64,000 bases of DNA from the NCBI GenBank assembly GCA_022821965.1, contig JAJECN010000002.1:181900-245899 (forward strand), in the 5' to 3' direction. The notes beneath the pieces were generated by a model, which did not search any database, was not told the DNA's origin, and was given only the letters and a program-made list of their open reading frames with translations. The position numbers and the translations under genes are program-made. Numbering within the stretch: the first letter of the stretch is position 1; every line of letters begins with the position of its first letter. This DNA comes from Candidatus Poribacteria bacterium. GTDB taxonomy: Bacteria; Poribacteria; WGA-4E; WGA-3G. Shown here piece by piece: positions 18,203 to 26,243 of this stretch.

Positions 18203-18370
18203 AACCCAAGTTGCTACTAACAGATTTTGCACACTTCAGACCGGTTTTTCGTCTCTTTCCCCACCCCTTAGGGGTGATATGTCTATAGAAAATGGTGTAT
18301 TTACGCGATTGCACTCCAGCGGAGTGCTATTGCTTCGCAGTGAGAATAATAGGTGGCAACTTGCGTAAAT
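18203..18370. repeat. Composite intergenic repeat with three palindromic parts
   Basis: 18203-18240 (aacccaagttgctactaaca...) shares its first 30-odd bases with 62590-62631. A hairpin CACCCC-TTA-GGGGTG follows at 18262-18276; the 62.6-kb copy also has a CACCC/GGGTG hairpin. Then arms ATTTACGC (18299-18306) and GCGTAAAT (18363-18370) bracket a small hairpin gcactccagcggagtgc. The element fills the gap between gmhA and the AAA gene. Confidence 0.6.
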
Positions 18371-18384
18371 ATAGTAAAAGGCGG

Positions 18385-18975
18385 CTATCCATAATTCTCT
18401 GGGAACATCAACCGCTCAATATGCTCTATCAAGATGTGCAATACTTTTATATGGATTTCCTGAATCCGATCTGCAGTGTTTCCGGGTGCTATTAGACAAA
18501 TATCGCAGTGTTGCTTAAGGTCTCCGCCATCCCCACCGAGCAGCCCGAACACTTGCATCCCACGTGATTTCGCCGCCACTGCAGCACGCACAACATTTTC
18601 AGAATTTCCACTGGTTGAGAGAACGATGAGTAAGTCACCGGGTTGACCGAGTGCCAAGAGTGGACGCGCGAAGACCTCCGCAAACCCGAAATCGTTCGCC
18701 GTACAGGTGATATGTCCTGCATCACCGAGCGCGATTGCCGGAAGCGGTTTTCTATCGCTGCGGAACTTGCCTGTACATTCTTCAGCAAAATGGACGGCAT
18801 CGCACAAACTCCCGCCGTTTCCACAGCTGAAGATTCTCCCCTCCCGTTCAAAAACGTCCCGCATCATTTCTGCTGTCTCCGCGATGGTTGCGATGTTCTC
18901 AGGGTTTCCGATAAACCGATTGAGGATGTCTTGTGCTTCCAACAACGCACCGCGAATGCTATGCAAAATATCCAT
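18385..18975 (-). CDS. gmhA: D-sedoheptulose 7-phosphate isomerase
   Basis: This is a 196-residue SIS-domain protein of the GmhA family. SCGNGGSLCDAVHFAEE matches the family's CGNGGSxxDAxHFAEE, and LSTSGNSENVVRA and EIHIKVLHILIEHIE are the other two family blocks, with the active-site Glu and His in place. It converts sedoheptulose 7-phosphate to glycero-manno-heptose 7-phosphate, the first step to LPS core or S-layer heptose. The start is ATG 18973-18975 behind AGGAG; the longer frame reads upstream into the end of the permease gene. It lies 62 bp downstream of the ABC permease, same strand. No other heptose gene is in the window. Confidence 0.93.
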   Translation of the reverse strand: MDILHSIRGALLEAQDILNRFIGNPENIATIAETAEMMRDVFEREGRIFSCGNGGSLCDAVHFAEECTGKFRSDRKPLPAIALGDAGHITCTANDFGFAEVFARPLLALGQPGDLLIVLSTSGNSENVVRAAVAAKSRGMQVFGLLGGDGGDLKQHCDICLIAPGNTADRIQEIHIKVLHILIEHIERLMFPENYG

Positions 18976-19037
18976 TATATCTCCTACCAGCAGCTTGAAT
19001 ATGTCTGAAAACTGTTTTGTCCTTTTCCACACGACTA

Positions 19038-20837
19038 CTAAATACGGAAAATTTCCCCTAACTTTCCTCCAAGCACACGTCCTGCACCGAGCAAACACGC
19101 GATTAGGATCAACATCCCGACCACACCCAATGCACTCGCTGTATATGCGCCGTGATCGGGACGTTGAGAGAGTGCCCAAATCGCTTTTGTAATCGGATAG
19201 TACTTATCCTGCATTGCCAAGATTAAACTATCACTCACTTCCAACATGGAGAATGAGAATACCAGAATCGCACCAGCGAGGATATTCGCGATGACCAAGG
19301 GCAAGGTGATTTTATACAAGGTTCGGATTGGTGTCGCGCCCACGTTTTGTGATGCCTCTTCATAACTCACGCTCGTCTGCTGAAGTCCTGCGTAGATGGA
19401 ACGCAGCATATACGGCAATCGCCGCACCGCGTAACTGATAATCAGAAGGAACGTCGGATTCTTCCGTGGATCAATCACATTGATGAACGTCTCTGGAAGA
19501 TGTTTCAATAAAAGCGTCGTATCTGCGAAGCTGCCCATATATCCGAATGCTATCGCAACCCCCGGCAATGCTAAGGGTAACATCGCTATTGCATCCAACA
19601 GATTTTGAAATGGTAGGCGTTTGCGAGTGAGTAGATACGACACCACGACACCTACCAAAAGTGCTAACAGTGTACTGAAAACGCTGTATTTTAGGCTGTT
19701 GAGAATACTCGGCAGCGTATCTGAATGTGTGAAAGTTTCAATATAATGCGCGAAGGTCAACGATTGTGGTAGCACACTTAATCGCCACTGGCTTGCGTCC
19801 GGGGTTAAGGAGATCAGGATCACACTAATATGGGGTAACAACGCCACAAACGTTAATCCACCGATAAAGAGATAGATGATACTACGCATCGCCCACTTCG
19901 TATCTACTTCGCGTGAAGTCACATGTCCCCTGCCAAGCATCTCATAGTGTTTACTGCCCGTCCACCGTTTAGAAACATAAAAGGCGAGTGCCGTCAGGAC
20001 GATAATTAGCACAACGAGTGCGTATCCCATCGGGTTCTGATTCGCCTCAGTCACTTGCCGAAAGATTCGCACCGCAACGACTTCATTGTAATTAAAGATT
20101 AGAGGCGTACCGAGATCCGTAAATGCCCAGATAAAGACGAGGATCGCCCCAGCGAAATAACCCGGCATCATCAACGGCAACGTTATTTGACGGAAAACTT
20201 GAAACCGAGATGCGCCCATATTCTCTGCGGCTTCTTCTAAACTCGGATCGACGTTCGCGAGCGCAGCAACGATGTTGAGATACATTATCGGATATAGGTG
20301 CAACGTTGACAACATCACCACACCCCAGAATCCGCCACCGAACCAGTCAATAGTTTCCGATATATCAATTAGATTGAGTTTCACGAGAAGCATATTCACG
20401 CTTCCAAACAACCCGAAAAACTGCTGCATTCCAATCGCGCCTACGAAAGGTGGCATAATCATCGGAATTAAGATGACAGCGCGCAACATATCGCGTCCAG
20501 GGAACCGGTATCGTGTCAAAAAATACGCGAGTGGCAAGCTAACAATGCTCGTCATTATCGTGACCATCACACCGATTTCGAGACTATTGATAACCAGTTC
20601 TCGGATATTCGGATCGGTCACCATCAGTTTGAAGTATGTAAGATTGAATTTATTTTCAATCCAGAAGGCTTCTTTGAAAACATAGAGGAGCGGATATATG
20701 AGAAACACAAGAAAGAAGAGGACCGTCAGCCCGAAAATCAGCGTGATGGATGGTGTTAAATCGTACTGCCGTCTGATCCTGTCCATTAAAGACAGATTTC
20801 CTTGAGCGTTCTGTTGTGCCTCTGGGCGATTCAGCAT
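19038..20837 (-). CDS. Iron(III)-type ABC transporter permease with two fused permease domains
   Basis: This 599-residue protein has 12 predicted membrane segments in two homologous halves. Each half carries the EAA loop that docks the ATPase: EEAAENMGASRFQVFRQITLP near residue 205 and EEASQNVGATPIRTLYKITLP near 485. Double-length permeases of this type belong to the FbpB/ThiP-like class for ferric iron, thiamine or phosphonate uptake. It starts after GGAG at seven bases. The ATPase gene of similar class (22366-23493) lies 1.5 kb away on the other strand, and no binding protein is adjacent; another FbpA-FbpB pair is at 38403-41018. The substrate remains open. Confidence 0.85.
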   Translation of the reverse strand: MLNRPEAQQNAQGNLSLMDRIRRQYDLTPSITLIFGLTVLFFLVFLIYPLLYVFKEAFWIENKFNLTYFKLMVTDPNIRELVINSLEIGVMVTIMTSIVSLPLAYFLTRYRFPGRDMLRAVILIPMIMPPFVGAIGMQQFFGLFGSVNMLLVKLNLIDISETIDWFGGGFWGVVMLSTLHLYPIMYLNIVAALANVDPSLEEAAENMGASRFQVFRQITLPLMMPGYFAGAILVFIWAFTDLGTPLIFNYNEVVAVRIFRQVTEANQNPMGYALVVLIIVLTALAFYVSKRWTGSKHYEMLGRGHVTSREVDTKWAMRSIIYLFIGGLTFVALLPHISVILISLTPDASQWRLSVLPQSLTFAHYIETFTHSDTLPSILNSLKYSVFSTLLALLVGVVVSYLLTRKRLPFQNLLDAIAMLPLALPGVAIAFGYMGSFADTTLLLKHLPETFINVIDPRKNPTFLLIISYAVRRLPYMLRSIYAGLQQTSVSYEEASQNVGATPIRTLYKITLPLVIANILAGAILVFSFSMLEVSDSLILAMQDKYYPITKAIWALSQRPDHGAYTASALGVVGMLILIACLLGAGRVLGGKLGEIFRI

Positions 20838-20903
20838 CTTTTCTCCAACTTATGGGTGTACTTTTTGGCTCACAATCGAAAAAACGTGCAAGTTACGCTT
20901 TAG

Positions 20904-21017
20904 AGTAAAATTTGAAAATAAGTTTACAGTTCATCTGGGAACAAAAGCCTCACCGCCGCTGGCGAGGATCGTATTCTCGCGCTTGCGTTAGTGTATAAGG
21001 TAATTCCAAATTTTACT
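20904..21017. repeat. Inverted-repeat element upstream of the double-domain permease
   Basis: The arms agtaaaatttgaaa (20904-20917) and ttccaaattttact (21004-21017) pair with one mismatch over 14 bp. The centre contains a GC-rich imperfect hairpin (ctcaccgccgctggcgag). The 393-bp gap 20838-21230 holds no gene; besides this element it has the palindrome at 21190-21211. Confidence 0.6.
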
Positions 21018-21189
21018 ATAATTATACCCGATACACTGTCGAATTGCACCTATTTTTTCGCCTAACGTAGATTCGGGAGCGGTCAGAAAGGGTGTAAATA
21101 TTTTGTCAAAAAGTTTGGGGGTAACATTTCGCCATCGGGGTGACAGATGCCTTCGCACGGGAAAAAACAGGCAACACCTATCCCCTCAG

Positions 21190-21211
21190 AATGTTACACT
21201 TGTGTAACATT
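21190..21211. promoter_or_regulatory. 22-bp palindrome AATGTTACAC-TT-GTGTAACATT
   Basis: The two 10-bp arms are perfectly complementary around a 2-bp centre. It lies 20 bp past the stop of the SUMF1 gene and about 350 bp upstream of the permease start. There is no T-run on the relevant strand, so a dimeric-repressor operator is as likely as a transcript end. A partial copy (gtaacattt) lies at 21121-21129. Confidence 0.45.
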
Positions 21212-21230
21212 TTTGGAAGGGTAAAGTCCG

Positions 21231-22223
21231 TTAAGGGGTTACGGTTACAGACCTCACACAACGAAAACCAATGACGTGGAACGCGCTCGGTGGCTTGGAG
21301 TCTCTGCGAGCGGCGACACGCGGGAGTCGAGCCATATCGAACCAGTTACCACCACGCCGGACGCGGGAAACATCAACATTAACATCTGTGAAGTTATCCA
21401 ATATCCACTGAATCGTGTTTGCACCCGCCAACGGATTGCGCGCAGCACCCTCCTGTGGAAATGTAGAATAGAATCCACTATGGTATGCATCTAAACACCA
21501 TTCGCTCACGTTACCCGCCATATCATACAATCCATACCCGTTCGCAGGATACCTACCTACGGCGGTGGTATCTTTAACGTTGTTGCCGTAGTTCGCATCC
21601 CGCGGCGTTAGCGTGTTCCCATGCGGATACTTCTTATCGACTAAGCCCCCGCGCGCGGCGCGTTCCCATTCCGCCTCTGTCGGCAGACGCTTTCCTGCCC
21701 ACTTCGAGTATGCCATCGCCGCATACCAACTCACACTATCAACCGGATGTTTGTCTTTACCTTTTGGGTAGTTATTCCCGTCCCAGTCCCAGAGATAACG
21801 CCCATTGTGAAATCTTCCGTCAATCCGATTCTTCTGCCAACGCGGGTTTTGAAGCACAAATTCTTTGAATTGCGCGTTCGTCACTTCTGTTTCGTCCATA
21901 TAGAACGCATCTACATAGACGGTGCGCACAGGCTGCTCATCGTCATCTGCCTCCGCGTCGTTGCTGCCTATCTGAAACTCACCCTCGGGAATCAGCACCA
22001 TGCCTTCAGGGGGCAGTGTTTTTTTCTCTGGGGGCAGTGTTTTTCCCTCTGGGAGCGGTATTTGTTCCTCTGGGGGCGATGTTGTTGTTTCCGATGGAAG
22101 TGTTATGTCATCTCGTTCGCAACCGCTGATAGCGAGGGCGAACCCCCCGATGAGCATAATGAGGCAATACCTTTCCAAAATACTCTTTAAGGACATTTTC
22201 AAGTCTTTATGGTGTTTTGTCAT
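21231..22223 (-). CDS. SUMF1/formylglycine-generating-enzyme-like lipoprotein
   Basis: The start ATG at 22221-22223 has AGGAGG eleven bases upstream. A lipoprotein signal ends in FALAISGC (Cys 35). It is followed by a proline-rich linker made of near-repeats of LPPEGKT, then the FGE-sulfatase fold: MVLIPEGEFQIGSND, VDAFYMDETEVTNAQF, HPVDSVSWYAAMAYSKWAG, LPTEAEWERAARGG, DMAGNVSEWCLD, RVRRGGNWFD and VIGFRCV. These are all the hallmark blocks of the SUMF1 family. Bacterial members with lipoprotein signals are usually not true sulfatase activators but bind ligands or act as serine/threonine-kinase partners; activity cannot be read here. It is divergent from the ABC ATPase gene. Confidence 0.88.
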   Translation of the reverse strand: MTKHHKDLKMSLKSILERYCLIMLIGGFALAISGCERDDITLPSETTTSPPEEQIPLPEGKTLPPEKKTLPPEGMVLIPEGEFQIGSNDAEADDDEQPVRTVYVDAFYMDETEVTNAQFKEFVLQNPRWQKNRIDGRFHNGRYLWDWDGNNYPKGKDKHPVDSVSWYAAMAYSKWAGKRLPTEAEWERAARGGLVDKKYPHGNTLTPRDANYGNNVKDTTAVGRYPANGYGLYDMAGNVSEWCLDAYHSGFYSTFPQEGAARNPLAGANTIQWILDNFTDVNVDVSRVRRGGNWFDMARLPRVAARRDSKPPSAFHVIGFRCVRSVTVTP

Positions 22224-22300
22224 AAGAGAATACCTCCTTTGGCAGTATGATAACACAAGTCACAATATTACCGAATTATTTTTTCATCGGAGAATTCTTG

Positions 22301-22329
22301 TTGACCCTGAGCACTATTTGTGCTATACT
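22301..22329 (+). promoter_or_regulatory. Sigma-70-type promoter for the ABC ATPase gene
   Basis: TTGACC (22301-22306) and TATACT (22324-22329) are separated by exactly 17 bp, each one mismatch from consensus. Transcription would start near 22336, about 30 bases before the ATG at 22366. Confidence 0.75.
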
Positions 22330-22365
22330 CTAACCATACCACAATACAGAATCGTAGCATTATTT

Positions 22366-23493
22366 ATGGCAACAGTAAAACTCGAAAACATTACAAAGCG
22401 GTTCGGCGATCTCATCGCGCTTGACGACATCACGCTCGATATCCGAGACGAGGAATTCTTCGTGCTCCTCGGTCAGACGGGTGCTGGCAAAACGACGACA
22501 CTCCGCTGCATCGCCGGGTTGGACAAACCCGAAGAAGGCACAATCTATCTCGACGATGTGAGCGTCAACGACAAAACCCCCGCGGAACGCGATGTCGCTT
22601 TCGTTTTTCAATCGCATATCCTCTATCCGCACCTGAGCGTTTACGAGAACATGGCGTTTCCACTGCATCCGAGAAAGCTCTCCGCAGAGGAAATCGATCG
22701 GCGTGTCAGAGATATTGCGCAGATGCTTCATATCGAACATCTACTCATGCGCACACCGAACCAGTTGAGTGGCGGTGAAACGCAACGGGTCGGACTCGGA
22801 CGCGCAATGGTGCGCCGTCCCCAAGTCTTCCTCATGGATGAACCGATCTCCAATCTCGATGCGAAACTCCGGGCAGAGATGCGTTCGGAAATTCGTTGGC
22901 GGCAGCAGGAACTCGGCACAACAACCTTCTACGTGACGCACGATCAAACCGAAGCGATGTCGATGGCGGACCGCATCGCTGTCCTTGAAGCGGGCAAAAT
23001 CCAACAACTCGGGACACCCTCTGAAATCTATAATCATCCCGACAACTTGTTCGTCGCCGGTTTTATTGGGAATCCGAGTATGAACTGCATTCCGTGCGAC
23101 ATCTCCAGCACTAACGGTGAACTCCATCTGACGTTAGCGAGTCATCTCGGAGGAGACAATTCAGTCGCAATTCAGGACACAAGGATTTCTAAAACGCTAA
23201 ACGATAATGACTCAGAAAGGAATCTTGTCTTTGGCGCGCACCCTGAAGACATCGTTGTTAGCCATCAGCCAATCCCGAATGCATTTCAGGCTGAAGTTTA
23301 TAGTGTTGAGCCTCTCGGCGCGGAGACAATCGTTGAGATAACCCTCGGAACAGATACCTCAGGCGCGCATACGATACTTAAAGCGTCCACAGCCCCCAAC
23401 TTTGAAGCGGCAATTGGACAGCATATCTATGTCACATTTGTCCCAGAGCGAATGCACTTTTTCGATAAAAATAGTGGGGAAGCTCTTTTGTAG
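22366..23493 (+). CDS. ABC transporter ATP-binding protein (CUT1/iron-type, TOBE domain)
   Basis: Translation begins MATVKLENITKRFGD at 22366; an open frame further upstream is antisense to the SUMF1 gene and lacks support. Motifs: Walker A GQTGAGKTT (residues 36-44), Q-loop VFQSHILYPHLSV, signature LSGGETQRVGLGRA, Walker B VFLMDEP, D-loop SNLDAKLR, H-loop VTHDQTEAM. The C-terminal about 130 residues form a TOBE/OB region (FGAHPEDIVV, PLGAETIVEITLG). This is the MalK/UgpC/FbpC subgroup that energises sugar, glycerol-phosphate or iron permeases. A partner may be the permease at 19038-20837. A small 44-codon frame and a TPP enzyme gene follow. Confidence 0.93.
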   Translation: MATVKLENITKRFGDLIALDDITLDIRDEEFFVLLGQTGAGKTTTLRCIAGLDKPEEGTIYLDDVSVNDKTPAERDVAFVFQSHILYPHLSVYENMAFPLHPRKLSAEEIDRRVRDIAQMLHIEHLLMRTPNQLSGGETQRVGLGRAMVRRPQVFLMDEPISNLDAKLRAEMRSEIRWRQQELGTTTFYVTHDQTEAMSMADRIAVLEAGKIQQLGTPSEIYNHPDNLFVAGFIGNPSMNCIPCDISSTNGELHLTLASHLGGDNSVAIQDTRISKTLNDNDSERNLVFGAHPEDIVVSHQPIPNAFQAEVYSVEPLGAETIVEITLGTDTSGAHTILKASTAPNFEAAIGQHIYVTFVPERMHFFDKNSGEALL

Positions 23494-23521
23494 GAGGGAT
23501 TTGTAATCCCGATTCCAAATT

Positions 23522-23656
23522 ATGAACTGGCGACTTAGGCTCTTTAACCTCATCCCAAATTTTCTAAAACGGATCGGCTGTCAATCACTACGCCGACTCG
23601 GATACGATCCCGATGCGTGGTTGGAAAATTTTCTCAGCAAACACAAAGGAGACTGA
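23522..23656 (+). CDS. Possible small protein (44 residues) before the TPP enzyme gene
   Basis: ATG at 23522 opens a 44-codon frame ending at 23656, four bases before the GTG of the next gene. The peptide is basic and amphipathic at first (MNWRLRLFNLIPNFLKRIG) and ends RLGYDPDAWLENFL plus a charged tail, which looks like real protein and not random sequence. Its last codons contain the ribosome site of the next gene, so translation could be coupled. Against it, no good ribosome site precedes it: GGAGGG is 22 bases upstream, next to a small hairpin (gggatttgtaatccc). Confidence 0.4.
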   Translation: MNWRLRLFNLIPNFLKRIGCQSLRRLGYDPDAWLENFLSKHKGD

Positions 23657-23659
23657 TAC

Positions 23660-25294
23660 GTGAAAGGCGGAGATATTCTCATCGAATGCTTGAAAGCGCA
23701 AGGCGTTTCAGCCGTTTTCGGGATGCCCGGCACCCAAAACATCCAGATTTATGATGCCTTGCTGCGACGCGGGAAAGGCACGATTGACCACTACCTCGTC
23801 CGGCACGAGTACGCCGCGACACAGATGGCAGACGGGTTTGCGCGCGCAACAGGTGAACCAGGGGTCGCTATCACCGTACCAGGACCGGGTGCCAGTAATG
23901 CCTCTACCGGTATTTTAGAAGCGTTCACCGATTGCGCCCCCGTTCTGCTGATTACGGGTCAGAGCGATTCCAGTCTCTACAGCAAACATCCGAGCAAGAT
24001 GTTCCACGGTTTGGATCAGATGCGGTTCTTTGAATCGATTACCAAATACTGCGCTATCGCCCACACTGTCGCTGAGATTCCTGTCGTTGTTGAAAACGCC
24101 TTTAAAGCGATGCGCAACGGGAGACCGGGACCGACAATGTTGGAATTCCCGATGGATGTTGTTACAGGAGAAGGAGAAGTCCGAATCCCACCGCGTGTAG
24201 AGCGCGCCGAACTACCGCCACCGGACGATGCAGAACTCAGCACCGCCGTTGAAACAATCCGCAACGCGAAGATGCCTCTGATTTTCGCCGGTTCTGCTGT
24301 CTTTCATTCAAATGCCCGAAACGAGTTACGTCTCCTTGCTGAAAAACTGAACGCACCTGTTATTGTCACCCGCAATGGAAAAGGGGTCTTATCGGAAGAC
24401 CATCCGTTGGCACTCCAAATTTGCTACGGCTATCTCGGACGTGAGGCACTCCAACGCGCCGACTGTCTAATTGGGGTCGGACCCCGCTTTACCTCCATTG
24501 ATACCCGAAATTGGAGTCTGGAGCTGCCCCAACCCTTCATCCAAATTGACGAGGACGCGGACGAAATTGGGCTTGAATATCCGTGTGATGTAGGGGTCGT
24601 CGGTGATTTGAAACTGACGTTGCAAGCACTGATTGAGGACGTTGCGCCCGGTCAGAACGGGTGGAACGAGACACTGGCAGAACTCCGAACAGCGTTTGAT
24701 GCCCAGCCATCATTGCCAGTCATACACGAATTTCAAGATGTGCTTTCACGAGACACCATCTACGCGATTGATGTCCACGCGCTCGGCTATGCCTCCTTCG
24801 CTGAATTTCCGATCTACGATCCGAGGACGTTCCTCTATCCGAACATCGGTGTGGCGTTAGGGCACGCGTATCCCGCCGCGATTGGAGCTAAAGTCGCACA
24901 TCCTGATCGACCGGTTATCTGCTTCAGTGGTGATGGTGGGTTTCTGATGGGGGCTGTGGAGATGGCAACCGCCATGAAATACGGCATTAACGTCGTGGCG
25001 ATCGTGGTGAATGACGGCGCGCTGTCTGCGATTAAGGGGTCTCAACAGAAAGGCTGTGAAGGACGCACGATTGACACAGACCTACTCAATCCTGATTTCG
25101 TTGAGTTCGCGAAGTCTTTCGGTGCGTATGCCAAGCGGGTTGAGGATTTGGGTGATTTCAAGGACACTTTACGGGACGCGCTCGCTGCTGAAAAACCTGC
25201 ACTCATTGAAGTGATGCTACAGGAACGGCAGGACGACATCGTCAACATCATTGGATGGTTGATGTCCGAACCGCTCCGAAAAACCGGTTTTTAA
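23660..25294 (+). CDS. Thiamine-pyrophosphate-dependent enzyme, acetolactate-synthase-like
   Basis: It starts at GTG 23660 with AAAGGAG upstream. All three domains of the TPP decarboxylase/IlvB family are present: N-terminal PYR domain with the catalytic Glu in VRHEYAATQMADGFARATG and PGPGASNASTGI; central FAD/NAD-like domain (residues about 195-320); C-terminal PP domain with CFSGDGGFLMGAVEMATA and, after the usual spacing, VVNDGAL. The protein decarboxylates or ligates 2-oxo acids; the substrate is not readable. The absence of a neighbouring small regulatory subunit (ilvH) or other ilv genes argues against the biosynthetic acetolactate synthase. Length 544 is normal. Confidence 0.85.
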   Translation: MKGGDILIECLKAQGVSAVFGMPGTQNIQIYDALLRRGKGTIDHYLVRHEYAATQMADGFARATGEPGVAITVPGPGASNASTGILEAFTDCAPVLLITGQSDSSLYSKHPSKMFHGLDQMRFFESITKYCAIAHTVAEIPVVVENAFKAMRNGRPGPTMLEFPMDVVTGEGEVRIPPRVERAELPPPDDAELSTAVETIRNAKMPLIFAGSAVFHSNARNELRLLAEKLNAPVIVTRNGKGVLSEDHPLALQICYGYLGREALQRADCLIGVGPRFTSIDTRNWSLELPQPFIQIDEDADEIGLEYPCDVGVVGDLKLTLQALIEDVAPGQNGWNETLAELRTAFDAQPSLPVIHEFQDVLSRDTIYAIDVHALGYASFAEFPIYDPRTFLYPNIGVALGHAYPAAIGAKVAHPDRPVICFSGDGGFLMGAVEMATAMKYGINVVAIVVNDGALSAIKGSQQKGCEGRTIDTDLLNPDFVEFAKSFGAYAKRVEDLGDFKDTLRDALAAEKPALIEVMLQERQDDIVNIIGWLMSEPLRKTGF

Positions 25295-25310
25295 CATTCT
25301 CTCTTCAATT

Positions 25311-26243
25311 TCACGATACCAAACGCTTGCTTCTCTGATACACTGCCAACTTTTCAAGAAGTAAAAGTTGCTCGGCTCGCTCAGTCCGTTCCTCATGCGA
25401 GCGTTTAGGTGTGAAATTCATTACCAATGCCTCAAGCATCGGTTTTCTATTTTCCTCTTTCGCACCGACGTGATAAAAGTGCTCTTTGGTTAGCACGTGA
25501 AATTCCGACCACACTGTCTCAAGAAAGACATTTTTCCTGTACTGATTACTATGCCAAGTGGACAAGATGAATCTACAAGGAGATTGACTCAGTATCTCGA
25601 ATAGATATTGTTCATTTTCTTCGTCCCAGCTATCGAAATAATCGACGTGTCGCCCAACATAAGGTGGATCACAGTAGACAAAATCGTCTTCAGAAATCTC
25701 TTTGAGTGTTTCCTTATAATCTTGGCAGATAAAAGACCAGTTGGAATGCCTTGACATGACGTAAACGTAATCTACTTGGTTTACAATTTTGGTGATATAC
25801 GCTTTAGAAAATCGCTGTGGTTTGTGCCCGAAAGGGACGTTAAAGCTTCCTTTGCGATTGAACCGAATCATACCATTGAAGCAGCACCGATTTAAAAAGA
25901 GGAAATCTAAAGGCGCATGCGTTTTATTAAATCGTTCCCGAACTTCATAATAGTAATCTTTCCCACATCTCGATAGTATTTCGCCTTGTTGTTCAAGGAA
26001 GCTTCTCACTTTCAAGCCATCAAGCTTTCCATTTGCTATCGCGTTATAAAGGTTTATCAAATGTGGATTGCTATCTGCAAAGACTGCATTACGTGGTGTG
26101 ATATTGAAACCAACAACCCCTGAACCCATAAAGGGTTCAATCCACCTACCTTCAAAAGACCAGTCCACAGCTCGCTTTATAAAAGGAACAAGTTTGCTTT
26201 TAATTCCTTGACACTTAATCGGTGGAATCATAACTTTCATCAT
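25311..26243 (-). CDS. M.EcoRV-like adenine-N6 DNA methyltransferase
   Basis: This is a class-alpha D12 methyltransferase: AdoMet motif IEPFMGSGVVGFN (residues about 35-47) and catalytic YCDPPYVGRHVDYF (190-203). From memory of M.EcoRV, many blocks are almost the same: PPIKCQGIKSKLVP, YYYEVRERFN, PLDFLFLNRCCFNGMIRFN, FILSTWH and KEHFYHVGAKE. That degree of likeness suggests the same target, GATATC with methylation of the first A. The ATG overlaps the TGA of the endonuclease gene, so the two are coupled; the nuclease gene is read first. Length 310 is close to M.EcoRV (298). Confidence 0.93.
   Translation of the reverse strand: MMKVMIPPIKCQGIKSKLVPFIKRAVDWSFEGRWIEPFMGSGVVGFNITPRNAVFADSNPHLINLYNAIANGKLDGLKVRSFLEQQGEILSRCGKDYYYEVRERFNKTHAPLDFLFLNRCCFNGMIRFNRKGSFNVPFGHKPQRFSKAYITKIVNQVDYVYVMSRHSNWSFICQDYKETLKEISEDDFVYCDPPYVGRHVDYFDSWDEENEQYLFEILSQSPCRFILSTWHSNQYRKNVFLETVWSEFHVLTKEHFYHVGAKEENRKPMLEALVMNFTPKRSHEERTERAEQLLLLEKLAVYQRSKRLVS

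Noticed and set aside
18976..19179. N-terminal extension of gmhA
   Set aside because: It is antisense-unlike but overlaps the permease end and does not match the family; ATG 18973-18975 has AGGAG.
22000..22365. Upstream extension of the ABC ATPase frame to 22000
   Set aside because: This part is antisense to the SUMF1 gene; the true N-terminus MATVKLENITK at 22366 has a promoter 30 bases upstream.
23660..25294. Biosynthetic acetolactate synthase (ilvB)
   Set aside because: No regulatory subunit gene and no other branched-chain genes nearby; only the family-level call is safe.
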